DNA of 64,000 bases from Candidatus Aalborgicola bjergmarkensis (GTDB taxonomy: Bacteria > Pseudomonadota > Gammaproteobacteria > Burkholderiales > Burkholderiaceae_C): positions 1-64,000 of the forward strand of contig JADJFE010000011.1 in NCBI GenBank assembly GCA_016708725.1, read 5' to 3'. A program made the position numbers and the translations under genes. Under the pieces are notes generated by a model. The model was not told the DNA's origin, ran no database searches, and worked only from the letters and a program-made list of their open reading frames with translations. Below, one piece after another: positions 1 to 7,726 of the stretch (position 1 is the first letter of the stretch; each line of letters begins with the position of its first letter).

Positions 1-150
1 GAACACGCTGATTTGCTTGACATCATCGTAACGTAGCGCATCCGCCTCAATATTCATGGGCTTGTTGCGGTCAGCGTTTTCCGCCTGGGCCAGGGACACA
101 AGGCCCAGCCAGACGAACAACAGAAACAGGTAGAAGGGTGATGAAGTCAT
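1..150 (-). CDS. lptA: LptA N-terminus (partial, cut by window edge)
   Basis: The reverse strand from ATG at 150 gives 50 codons running off the left edge. It opens with a signal peptide (residues 1-23, hydrophobic core FYLFLLFVWLGLV, ending LAQA), followed by NKPMNIEADALRYDD and KQISVF, which match the start of the periplasmic lipopolysaccharide-transport protein LptA (OstA-like beta fold). LptA bridges LptC and LptD to carry LPS to the outer membrane. The start is uncertain: an in-frame GTG lies at 162 and neither has a strong ribosome site. lptC, the usual upstream partner, is not directly in front. Confidence 0.8.
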   Translation of the reverse strand, partial: MTSSPFYLFLLFVWLGLVSLAQAENADRNKPMNIEADALRYDDVKQISVF

Positions 151-378
151 AAGAAAGGGCACGAAACTTGCTGTATTGCGCGATTCGATTGTACTGAGCA
201 TGGTACCCCACCCAAACGTATGTGGGTATGCCTACCACACCAGATTTTGCGCGCACGAATTAAATGCGCCAAACAGGCCAGGCGTGCCACAAGCCCCTAG
301 AATCCAGGCAAAAACACCTACCACTATTTTGACTACCCTGGAGACTCCCAATGATTTGTCTGTTCGAGGAACGCCACC

Positions 379-630
379 ATGCCCGACTCCCGTCCTGATA
401 CCGAGCGCCGCGAAAATATGCTGGTGCGTGCCGTATTTGTGGACGCCTGCGAGTCATTACGCCCATTTTTCGAAAGCCATAACCACTGGGAAGGAAAGTC
501 CCATGAACACATGGCGTACCAGGCGCTTAATGAACATTTTCCGCAACTCAGCACCTCGGACACCATCGTCATCGTGGCAACTGCGCGACGGCTCTTTTCC
601 TCCGGCAAAAAATACCCCCCCTTACGTTAA
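379..630 (+). CDS. small conserved hypothetical protein (83 aa)
   Basis: An 83-residue reading frame starts at ATG 379, preceded by GAGGAA at a seven-base spacing. It has no signal peptide or membrane segment. The middle (LVRAVFVDACESLRPFFE, then an H/W-rich stretch and LNEHFPQLS) looks like a compact alpha-helical protein. It lies just upstream of the polyphosphate phosphotransferase gene with a 11-base gap, so co-transcription is likely. I cannot assign a function. The good ribosome site and plausible composition argue that it is real. A 15-codon frame beginning at 350 overlaps its start and might be a leader peptide. Confidence 0.65.
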   Translation: MPDSRPDTERRENMLVRAVFVDACESLRPFFESHNHWEGKSHEHMAYQALNEHFPQLSTSDTIVIVATARRLFSSGKKYPPLR

Positions 631-641
631 GCTGCTGAAAC

Positions 642-2192
642 ATGTTTGAATCCGCTGAAATTGGCCACAAAATTGATAAAACTACGTACCGCGCCGCAGT
701 GCCCGCACTGCGTGCTGCCTTGCTCGAAGCGCAGGTCAATCTGCACGAAAGTAAAAAATTTCCCGTGGTGGTGCTCATCAGTGGCCAGGATGGCGCAGGC
801 AAGGGTGAGACCATCAACATGCTCTACGAGTGGATGGACCCGCGCTTCATCTCCACGCTGGCGTTTTCCCTGCCAACCGATGAAGAACGCGAACGCCCAC
901 CCATGTGGCGCTACTGGCGCTCGCTGCCACCCAAGGGGCGCATTGGCATATTTGCCGGTTCATGGTATTCCGATCCGATTCGCGAACGCATCCAGAACGA
1001 AGTGACGCTCAAGGAACTGGATGCCCGCGCCGAGCAGATCAACCGCTTTGAGTCGATGCTGGTCAATGAAGGTGCACTGGTGTTGAAGTTCTGGTTTCAC
1101 CTGACCAAAGAGGGGCAGGTGCGTCGGCTCAAGGCCCTGGAAGAAGACCCGCGCACCGCATGGCGCGTCACCAAGTGGAACTGGGATCGGCTGAAAACCT
1201 ACGACAAGTTGCAAGATGTCGCCGGCCATCTTTTGCGCCTGACCAACACCCCTTGCGCACCGTGGGTGGTGGTGGAAGGGACCGACGACCGCTACCGCTC
1301 GCTGACCGTGGGACAGATTTTGCTGGAAGCCTTGCAGAAAAAACTGGGCAGCACGCAAAAGCAGGAGTCGCCGGTGGCACCCATGGTGCGGGTCAACACC
1401 GATAACCGCACCGTGCTGTCGGAGCTGAATCTGGGTCTGGAGTTGTCCGACAAGGCCTACGACGACGCATTGTCCAAATGGCAAGGCCGTCTGTCGGAGC
1501 TGGTCCGTGATCCACGCTTTCAGGGCCGCTCGCTGGTATGCGCTTTTGAAGGCGCAGACGCCGCTGGCAAGGGTGGCGCCATCCGGCGCATTGCCGCAGC
1601 ACTGGACGCCCGGCAATACCAGATCATCCCGGTAGCCGCGCCCACGGAGGAAGAACGTGCCCAGCCCTACCTCTGGCGCTTCTGGCGCCAGGTTCCACGT
1701 CAGGGCAAGGTGGCCATTTTTGACCGCACCTGGTACGGGCGTGTGCTGGTTGAACGGGTCGAGGGTTTTTGCAGCGAAAACGACTGGTTGCGCGCTTACA
1801 CCGAAATCAACGACTTCGAACACGAACTAGCCGATTCCGGCGTGATTGTTGTCAAGTTCTGGCTACAAATCAGCCAGGCCGAACAGCTCAAACGCTTCCA
1901 GGCGCGCGAGCAGGTCGCCTTCAAACGCTTCAAGATCACCCAGGAGGATTGGCGCAACCGCGAAAAATGGGACGCCTACCAACAAGCGATTTGCGACATG
2001 GTTGAACGCACCAGCACCGGCAATGCTCCGTGGATTCTGGTGGAAGCCAACGACAAGAACTACGCACGTGTCAAGATTCTGGAGAGCTTGTGCAAGCGCA
2101 TCGAAGCCGAGTTCGCAGACCGCCCGACCAATGACACAAGCGTGCCACCCGATGGCAAGCACAAGTCAAAACCAAAAAGTAACAAAAAGTAA
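642..2192 (+). CDS. pap: polyphosphate:AMP phosphotransferase (two-domain PPK2, class II)
   Basis: This cytoplasmic enzyme would use polyphosphate to convert AMP to ADP. At 516 residues it has the double length of class II PPK2 proteins. The N-terminal domain has a Walker A loop GQDGAGKG (about residues 48-55), but its Walker B/lid region reads FAGSWYS (about 104-110), lacking the aspartate of the canonical FDRSWY. The C-terminal domain has EGADAAGKGG (about 302) and an intact FDRTWYG (about 359). Catalysis therefore probably resides in the second domain, as known for this class. The C-terminus is lysine-rich. The next gene begins 13 bases downstream. Confidence 0.92.
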   Translation: MFESAEIGHKIDKTTYRAAVPALRAALLEAQVNLHESKKFPVVVLISGQDGAGKGETINMLYEWMDPRFISTLAFSLPTDEERERPPMWRYWRSLPPKGRIGIFAGSWYSDPIRERIQNEVTLKELDARAEQINRFESMLVNEGALVLKFWFHLTKEGQVRRLKALEEDPRTAWRVTKWNWDRLKTYDKLQDVAGHLLRLTNTPCAPWVVVEGTDDRYRSLTVGQILLEALQKKLGSTQKQESPVAPMVRVNTDNRTVLSELNLGLELSDKAYDDALSKWQGRLSELVRDPRFQGRSLVCAFEGADAAGKGGAIRRIAAALDARQYQIIPVAAPTEEERAQPYLWRFWRQVPRQGKVAIFDRTWYGRVLVERVEGFCSENDWLRAYTEINDFEHELADSGVIVVKFWLQISQAEQLKRFQAREQVAFKRFKITQEDWRNREKWDAYQQAICDMVERTSTGNAPWILVEANDKNYARVKILESLCKRIEAEFADRPTNDTSVPPDGKHKSKPKSNKK

Positions 2193-2205
2193 AGATCCAC
2201 GCACC

Positions 2206-2709
2206 ATGCACCCGAACCAGAGAACCATCATCAAGTTTTACAAGGCATTCGCCGCACTTGATGCCGACACCATGGCCGAATGCTACGCCGACGATGTGCA
2301 ATTCGACGACGAAGTGTTCTCGCTACGCGGTAAAAAGGAGGTGGCTGGCATGTGGCGCATGCTGACCGATGTGACGCGCAGCCGGGCAAAAGAGGACTGG
2401 AAGCTCGAATTCAGTGGCTTGCAGGCCGACGCCAGCACCGGCCAGGCGCACTGGGATGCGCACTACCGTTTCAGCGCCACCGGACGCCTGGTACTCAACC
2501 ACATCGACGCGCGCTTTACATTCAATGCGAAAAAACTGATCACCAGCCACCGGGATCAGTTCAACTTCTGGGCCTGGTCACGCCAGGCTCTGGGTACGCC
2601 GGGCTGGCTGCTGGGCTGGTCGCCCTTGCTGCGCAACAGGGTGCGCCAGCAAGCCAATGCGAGTTTAAAAAAATACCTCGCCAGCCTCGACAAGCAAAGC
2701 CCACCCTGA
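2206..2709 (+). CDS. NTF2-like (SnoaL-type) protein
   Basis: The 167-residue protein begins MHPNQRTIIKFYKAFAALDADTMAECYADDVQFDDEVF-like (ATG 2206), the typical opening helix of the nuclear-transport-factor-2 cone fold, with further core strands around HWDAHYRF and DARFTFN. The C-terminal third (WAWSRQALGTPGWLLG) is conserved in bacterial members of unknown role. It lies 13 bases behind the polyphosphate phosphotransferase gene and is likely co-transcribed, but nothing in the sequence identifies a ligand. No obvious ribosome site precedes the ATG, which suits translation coupled to the upstream gene. Confidence 0.8.
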   Translation: MHPNQRTIIKFYKAFAALDADTMAECYADDVQFDDEVFSLRGKKEVAGMWRMLTDVTRSRAKEDWKLEFSGLQADASTGQAHWDAHYRFSATGRLVLNHIDARFTFNAKKLITSHRDQFNFWAWSRQALGTPGWLLGWSPLLRNRVRQQANASLKKYLASLDKQSPP

Positions 2710-2716
2710 ACCAGGC

Positions 2717-3385
2717 TTAGCCCTTGGCGCGAATTTCCGCGCTCAAGGCGTCAATGATCTCCAAAGCCCGCTCCATATTGCCAGCCATCTGCCCGTCGGT
2801 AGAAAAACGCCCCGCTACGCCCAAGGCAGGAACGCCCTCGATTCGGTAGGCATTCTGTAACTGCGCCGCACGGGTGGCCTTGCTGGCAATGGTGAATGAG
2901 TTGTACTGCTCCGTGAACTTTGCCTTATCCACCCCTTGTGCGCCAAGCCATTCAATGATGGCATCCCCTTTGTCGAGCTTGATTTTGTCAGCATGGATGG
3001 CCGCAAACACCTTGGAATGCAACTTTCCAACCAGACCCAGCGCTTCGAGCGCATAGTACAAACGCTGCTGTGGCACAAAGTCATCCCGAAATGCGACAGG
3101 CGCACGCCTGAATGCGATGTCCTTGGGCAAGCGTTTGACCCAGGCATCCAGGGTCGGCTCAAAGGCATGGCAGTGTGGACAGTTGTACCAGAAGAACTCC
3201 ACCACTTCGATCTTGCCAGTCGGCGCCTCCACGGGCGCGCGCGGGTCCAGCACCTGATAGTCCTTGCCGGCCACCCACTTTTTTGCCTGCGCCAAAGCCA
3301 AGGAGGATAAGCCCACAGAGGTGGCGGCAGCGCTCACAGCCACGCCACGGGAAAACGCTCGACGATTCAAATGGTTCAATTGCAT
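2717..3385 (-). CDS. dsbA: thiol:disulfide interchange protein DsbA
   Basis: This periplasmic thioredoxin-fold oxidase would introduce disulfide bonds into exported proteins. It has 222 residues. The N-terminus NRRAFSRGVAVSAAATSVG resembles a twin-arginine or long Sec signal ending near LALAQA. The active site CPHC sits at residues 69-72 inside EFFWYNCPHCHAFEP, and the cis-proline loop is EGVPALGV near 185. It is the last gene of the argS-SPOR-dsbA run, 19 bases after the SPOR gene, an arrangement usual in Burkholderiales. Confidence 0.95.
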   Translation of the reverse strand: MQLNHLNRRAFSRGVAVSAAATSVGLSSLALAQAKKWVAGKDYQVLDPRAPVEAPTGKIEVVEFFWYNCPHCHAFEPTLDAWVKRLPKDIAFRRAPVAFRDDFVPQQRLYYALEALGLVGKLHSKVFAAIHADKIKLDKGDAIIEWLGAQGVDKAKFTEQYNSFTIASKATRAAQLQNAYRIEGVPALGVAGRFSTDGQMAGNMERALEIIDALSAEIRAKG

Positions 3386-3404
3386 ATTGTTTCACTCCAA
3401 TAAA

Positions 3405-4091
3405 TTAACGTTGCACGACGCGCACCAGGGCCGCTTCCAGGCCGGATTTTTCCAGGTTTTCCTTGTTCCGTTCGGCTTCTTCACGTTTGCCAAATGGCCC
3501 CACCCGCACGCGAAACACGGGACGACCGGATTGTTCGCGTTCACTGACCTTGGCCTCAATGCCACTCAGGGAAAGTTTGGCACGTTGCGCTTCTGCATCC
3601 TCTGCCGTGCGAAAAGCGCCCAATTGCACAAAATAGGTAAAAGGATCCGAGTCTGCCGCACCCGCCTTGGCTTTAGCCAAGTCACCCAGGGGATCCGCAG
3701 AGACCGCTGGCTTGGATTCATTTTTAGCATCGGTTTTTGTCGCGGTTTTGGTTTCGGGTTTCGGCTCCACCTTGGCATCGGTCTTGGCACTGGCTGGTGT
3801 TTTGGAAGCTGCAGCAGCAGGAGCAGGAGCAGGGGCTGAAGCCGATGCCGCTGCTGCTGCACTTGCAGAGCTTGGCTTGACCGGATTCTTGCCATACAAA
3901 GGCGCGTTGGGGTCCCAATCCTTATTTTTCCTGGCCTCTGTTTCATCCTGGTCGGCAGTGCGACTTTGCACTTTGTTCATGAACGGCACCGGCACCTTGG
4001 TCACGTAGACTGCAACCGCTAGTGCAGCGCCCAAACCAAACACCACACCAATGATGAACCCCAGAATCGTCCCGCCACGCTGCTCTTTCAT
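3405..4091 (-). CDS. SPOR-domain membrane protein (FtsN-like)
   Basis: The 228-residue protein has a short cytoplasmic start (MKEQRGGT), one transmembrane helix (about residues 8-30, LGFIIGVVFGLGAALAVAV), a low-complexity Ala/Pro/Lys linker (about 75-145, built of short Ala-Pro and TKTDAK-like repeats), and a C-terminal SPOR domain (about 150-228) with FVQLGAFRTAEDAE and FRVRVGPFGKREEAE. SPOR domains bind denuded septal peptidoglycan, so a role in cell division like FtsN is probable. It lies 25 bases after argS and 19 before dsbA, all on the reverse strand. Confidence 0.9.
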   Translation of the reverse strand: MKEQRGGTILGFIIGVVFGLGAALAVAVYVTKVPVPFMNKVQSRTADQDETEARKNKDWDPNAPLYGKNPVKPSSASAAAAASASAPAPAPAAAASKTPASAKTDAKVEPKPETKTATKTDAKNESKPAVSADPLGDLAKAKAGAADSDPFTYFVQLGAFRTAEDAEAQRAKLSLSGIEAKVSEREQSGRPVFRVRVGPFGKREEAERNKENLEKSGLEAALVRVVQR

Positions 4092-4116
4092 ACGTCACCC
4101 TTACCCCTTTATACCT

Positions 4117-5814
4117 TTACATTTTTTGTGGAGCACCCACACCCAATACCGCCAAGCCGTTGCGCAGCACCTGCGCCGTGGCGGCCACCAGAGCAAGCCG
4201 TGCCAGTTTGATCGGCTCTTCATCCACCAAAATTCGTTCCGCATCGTAATAGCTGTGGTAGCAAGCCGCCAGTTCGCGCAAATAGAACGTCACATCGTGC
4301 GGGGCAAAATCCACCGCCGCCGCTGCCAGCATGCTGGGGTACTTGGCCAGCAACAGCATCAGCGCCAGCGCTTGCGGGCTTTGCAAGGGGGCCAGATCCA
4401 CGTGCTGCAACTCTGTGACAGCACCACCCCAGGCCGTCAGCACCGAACAAATGCGGGCATGTGCGTACTGCACGTAATACACCGGGTTATCGTTGTTTTT
4501 GGCCACGGCCAGATCAACATCGAAGGTGTATTCGGTGTCGGGTTTGCGACTGAGCAGGAAAAAACGCACCGCATCCTTGCTGGTCCACTCAATCAGGTCG
4601 CGCAAGGTCACGTAGCTGCCCGCACGCTTGGAAATCTTGACCTCTTCACCGCCGCGCACCACGCGCACCATGGTGTGCAATACATAGTCCGGAAAGCCTT
4701 CAGGAATCCCCAATCCGGCAGCCTGCAGACCCGCACGCACGCGCGCAATGGTGCCGTGGTGGTCGGTTCCCTGGATATTGACGACCTTGTGAAAACCGCG
4801 TTCCCATTTGGTGATGTGGTAGGCCACGTCGGGGACAAAGTAGGTGTAGCTGCCATCCCCCTTGCGCATGACCCGGTCCTTGTCGTCACCATAGTCGGTC
4901 GAACGCAACCACAAGGCGCCATCCTTTTCATAGGTCTTGCCTGCGTCGTGCAGACGTTGCACGACTGCATCAACCTTGCCACTCTGGTAGAGGCTGGATT
5001 CCAGGTAGTAGTTGTCAAAATGCACCGCAAAGGCTTGCAAATCCAGGTCCTGTTCATGGCGCAGATAGGCAACCGCAAACTGGCGAATATCATCGAGCGC
5101 CTCGACATCGCCAGAGGCCGTGTATTCCCGGTCGTCCGAACGTACCGTCTCACAGGCCCGAAAATCAGCGGCGATGTCGGCGATATAGTCCCCGTTGTAA
5201 AAATTCTTGCTCAAGGGGTTGGCTTCATCCGTCGGCCAGCAATCGTCTCCTGGTTTGAAGCCCTTGGCGCGCAATTGGGTGCTGGTTGCCAAGGTGTTGA
5301 TCTGTACCCCGGCATCGTTGTAATAAAACTCACGGTAGACCTCCCAGCCCTGGGTCTGGTATAGATTGCAGATGGCATCACCCAATGCCGCCTGGCGCCC
5401 GTGGCCTACATGCAACGGCCCGGTCGGATTGGCGGATACAAACTCCACCATCAAACGCTGGCCATTGGCAGCTTGCACGCCATATTCATCACCCTGCACC
5501 AGTATTTCGCAGACTACCTGTTGCTTGGCCTCGGGTTTGAGCCGGAAATTGATAAAACCCGGCCCGGCGATTTCTATGGAATCAACCCATTTTTGGTAAA
5601 TGGGTTGTGCCAGCAAATCGGTGCGCAGTTTTTCGGCCAGTTGGCGGGGATTCTGTTTGAGCGGCTTGGCCAGCTGCATCGCCGCCGCCGTGGCCAGGTC
5701 GCCATGGGCCGCCATTTTGGGCGACTCGAATACCGCCTTGACAGCGGCACCGGGAGACAAGTGTTCAAGGGACGAGGCAAGCGCCTCCAGAAGTTGGTTT
5801 TTTACAGACAGCAT
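4117..5814 (-). CDS. argS: arginyl-tRNA synthetase
   Basis: This class I aminoacyl-tRNA synthetase charges tRNA-Arg. It is 565 residues long, normal for the family. The HIGH signature appears as HVGHGR within ANPTGPLHVGHGRQAA, and the KMSK loop as KISKRAGSYVTLRDL. The N-terminal add-1 domain and the C-terminal DALR anticodon-binding domain (ending near LRNGLAVLGVGAP) are present. It is the first gene of the argS-SPOR-dsbA cluster. No separate promoter is evident between it and the following genes, so they probably form one transcript. Confidence 0.97.
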   Translation of the reverse strand: MLSVKNQLLEALASSLEHLSPGAAVKAVFESPKMAAHGDLATAAAMQLAKPLKQNPRQLAEKLRTDLLAQPIYQKWVDSIEIAGPGFINFRLKPEAKQQVVCEILVQGDEYGVQAANGQRLMVEFVSANPTGPLHVGHGRQAALGDAICNLYQTQGWEVYREFYYNDAGVQINTLATSTQLRAKGFKPGDDCWPTDEANPLSKNFYNGDYIADIAADFRACETVRSDDREYTASGDVEALDDIRQFAVAYLRHEQDLDLQAFAVHFDNYYLESSLYQSGKVDAVVQRLHDAGKTYEKDGALWLRSTDYGDDKDRVMRKGDGSYTYFVPDVAYHITKWERGFHKVVNIQGTDHHGTIARVRAGLQAAGLGIPEGFPDYVLHTMVRVVRGGEEVKISKRAGSYVTLRDLIEWTSKDAVRFFLLSRKPDTEYTFDVDLAVAKNNDNPVYYVQYAHARICSVLTAWGGAVTELQHVDLAPLQSPQALALMLLLAKYPSMLAAAAVDFAPHDVTFYLRELAACYHSYYDAERILVDEEPIKLARLALVAATAQVLRNGLAVLGVGAPQKM

Positions 5815-5928
5815 GGCGGGATTTTACGGGGACGGGGCGTTGTATCGTTGTACGTCTGGATTCGGTTATATTGTCACCGGCTACTTGACTGCCACATTGC
5901 TTTAATTACTTTAACGTGAGGACAATTG

Positions 5929-6273
5929 ATGAAGATGATGAAAAAATTACTCTTGCTGCTGGCTTTTGGCTTTTCCCTGTCCATAGGTTCAGCCCAGGCT
6001 GCCGATGCAACAGACGCCCCCAAGGCAAAAACCCCGCAACAACTCAAGATGGGTGAATGTAACAAGGAAGCCACCGGCAAAAAAGGCGACGAACGCAAAG
6101 CGTTCATGAAAGAATGCCTGAGCGCCAAAGCAGCCGCTGCACCGGCTGCTGCCGCTAGCGGCGCTGGCACCCCCCAACAGGAAAAAATGAAAGCCTGCAA
6201 CGCAGAGGCCAAGGACAAGGACCTCAAAGGCGCTGAACGCAAGAAACACATGAGCGAGTGTCTCAAGAAGTAA
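5929..6273 (+). CDS. PsiF-repeat periplasmic protein
   Basis: The small exported protein (114 residues from ATG 5929) has a Sec signal peptide (KLLLLLAFGFSLSIGSAQA) and two PsiF repeats: QQLKMGECNKEATGKKGDER...FMKECL, and QQEKMKACNAEAKDKDLKG...HMSECLKK, separated by an Ala-rich linker. Each repeat has two conserved cysteines. PsiF was named as a phosphate-starvation-inducible protein in E. coli; its biochemical role is unknown. GAGG at 5918-5921 is the likely ribosome site. A TTG at 5926 is an unlikely alternative start. Confidence 0.88.
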   Translation: MKMMKKLLLLLAFGFSLSIGSAQAADATDAPKAKTPQQLKMGECNKEATGKKGDERKAFMKECLSAKAAAAPAAAASGAGTPQQEKMKACNAEAKDKDLKGAERKKHMSECLKK

Positions 6274-6294
6274 ACCGGAATAAGCCCCGAACCC

Positions 6295-6315
6295 AGCCCG
6301 ACAATGAATCGGGCT
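6295..6315 (+). terminator. stem-loop after the PsiF gene
   Basis: AGCCCGA (6295-6301) pairs with TCGGGCT (6309-6315) around a 7-base loop, 22 bases after the PsiF stop codon. There is no uridine run after it, so it may be a weak or factor-assisted terminator, or an mRNA 3' end stabiliser. Confidence 0.4.
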
Positions 6316-6522
6316 TGCCGCAAGGCAACAATGGCTCAAATCCATCCAATTCGTGGTGATGCGCCAGTTGCTTTTGTGGCTTGTTCTCTGGCTTCGTTCT
6401 CGCGATTCTTTACCGGCGGAATTTGTTCTTGATGTGTGAACAAGTTATTACAAAAGAACTCCCAAAGCGACGATATTGCAACCGCCATTGCCCTGTCAAA
6501 AACCATTTAGCGGAGTGAGAAC

Positions 6523-6864
6523 ATGAGCGAAAAAATCAACATAGCCGATCTTCCAGACTTTGATATGGCAGAAGAACTCAATGGTGATGAGGACATTGCC
6601 ATCTACCTGACCTCGGTTCTGGAAGAAAATGACCCGTCTGAACTGACCCATGCGCTTGGTGTCATTGCCCGCGCTCGTGGAATGACAGAGGTTGCCAAGG
6701 CCAGTGGCCTGACGCGCGAAGCCCTATACAAGGCGCTGCGCCCCAACTCGCAACCACGCTTTGACACCATTGCCCGCGTGTGCGCAGCGTTGGGAGTCAA
6801 GCTGGTAGCGCAATCCCGGCGAACAACGCAAAGCCTACCCAGTGGTTCATGCGAAAGGCTTTAA
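6523..6864 (+). CDS. HTH antitoxin of the 'addiction module antidote' family, apparently orphan
   Basis: The protein of 113 residues begins with an acidic N-terminus typical of this HigA/HI1420-like family (FDMAEELNGDEDIAIYL), then a Cro/C1-type helix-turn-helix (MTEVAKASGLTREALYKALRPNSQPRFDTIARVCAALGVKLV). Members normally follow a RelE/HigB-like toxin, but the 249 bases upstream hold no such gene. The family usually ends soon after GVKLVA; here the frame continues for about 15 residues (QSRRTTQSLPSGSCERL) through the 3' end of the convergent ubiA gene. A likely ribosome site (GGAGTGAG) precedes the ATG. It may act as a lone regulator. Confidence 0.85.
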   Translation: MSEKINIADLPDFDMAEELNGDEDIAIYLTSVLEENDPSELTHALGVIARARGMTEVAKASGLTREALYKALRPNSQPRFDTIARVCAALGVKLVAQSRRTTQSLPSGSCERL

Positions 6865-7663
6865 AACAATCTTTGCGCGAACGCGAGCGAATCAGCTGGA
6901 AATGCCATACAACCTGCGCCGAAGCGGCAGCCACACCCAGCCACCACCACACCGATGGACGCGATGTGCTTGCCACAACCCAGCACCACAGCGCCAGATA
7001 CGCGCCATAAAACACCATGATTGCCGCCACATCCCATTGCCCCAGCGTGATGGCCGAGGTTTTGATGCCGATGCGCACATCATCGTCCCGGTCCACCATG
7101 GCGTATTCGGTGTCATAGGCCAGCACCCAGAAGAGATTGCCAAGCAGTAAGCACCAAGCCTGCGCCGGAATCGTATCGCGTACCGCAGCAAAGGCCATCG
7201 GGATGCCGAAACTGAAGGCAAGGCCCAGTACCGCCTGGGGCATGGAAACAAATCGCTTGGCATACGGATAGACCACCGCCAGCAACAGTGCAGCAAATGA
7301 CCAGCTTATGGTCAAACGATTGGTAGTCAAAACCAGGGCAAACGCGGCCAGGGCCAATACCGCACCAAACGCCAGCGCTTCTCGGGAAGATAGTGCCCCC
7401 CGGGTTACAGGACGCATTGCCGTGCGTTTGACGTGCCGGTCAAACTCCCGATCCGCCACATCGTTGATACAACAACCCGCGCTGCGCATCAAAATGGTTC
7501 CCAAGGTGAACACCAGTAACAAGTGCCAACCGGGGAAACCGCCCGCAGCCAACCACAGCGCTGTAAGGGTGGGCCACAGCAGCAAAAGCCAACCCGCAGG
7601 GCGATCCCAGCGGATCAGGTCAAGATACAAAGCAATCTTGTGGCGCCAGCGAATACTATCCAT
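6797..7663 (-). CDS. ubiA: 4-hydroxybenzoate octaprenyltransferase
   Basis: This integral membrane prenyltransferase attaches the polyprenyl tail to 4-hydroxybenzoate in ubiquinone synthesis. The protein has 288 residues and the usual eight to nine hydrophobic helices. Both Asp-rich motifs are present: NDVADREFDRHVKRT in the first half and DTEYAMVDRDDDVRIGIK in the second, which bind Mg-diphosphate. Its 3' end overlaps the tail of the convergent antitoxin gene by 68 bases. A palindromic intergenic repeat lies immediately upstream of its start, between it and malQ. Confidence 0.95.
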   Translation of the reverse strand: MDSIRWRHKIALYLDLIRWDRPAGWLLLLWPTLTALWLAAGGFPGWHLLLVFTLGTILMRSAGCCINDVADREFDRHVKRTAMRPVTRGALSSREALAFGAVLALAAFALVLTTNRLTISWSFAALLLAVVYPYAKRFVSMPQAVLGLAFSFGIPMAFAAVRDTIPAQAWCLLLGNLFWVLAYDTEYAMVDRDDDVRIGIKTSAITLGQWDVAAIMVFYGAYLALWCWVVASTSRPSVWWWLGVAAASAQVVWHFQLIRSRSRKDCFKAFRMNHWVGFALFAGIALPA

Positions 7664-7665
7664 TT

Positions 7666-7715
7666 AATAGCTGCTTCCGCACTACCCATGAGCTATAGAG
7701 CCAAATACAGCCAAA
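7666..7715 (+). repeat. dispersed palindromic intergenic repeat, copy A
   Basis: The stretch starts AATAGCTGCTTCCGCACTAC and continues CCATGAGCTATAGAGCCAAA. It matches the start-to-end pattern of the family seen at 31841, 36655, 36786, 53793, 59571, 59731 and 61012: ATAGCT-(N)4-CCGC-(N)n-CCCAT/CATG-(N)n-AGCC-(N)n-ATTTG. It sits between ubiA and malQ. Confidence 0.55.
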
Positions 7716-7726
7716 TATGGCTGAAT

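Noticed and set aside
2206..2709. YADD in the NTF2-like protein as a reverse-transcriptase motif (considered while looking for a retroelement partner)
   Set aside because: The protein is only 167 residues with an NTF2-type start, and no other reverse-transcriptase motif is present. No reverse-transcriptase gene was seen anywhere in the window.
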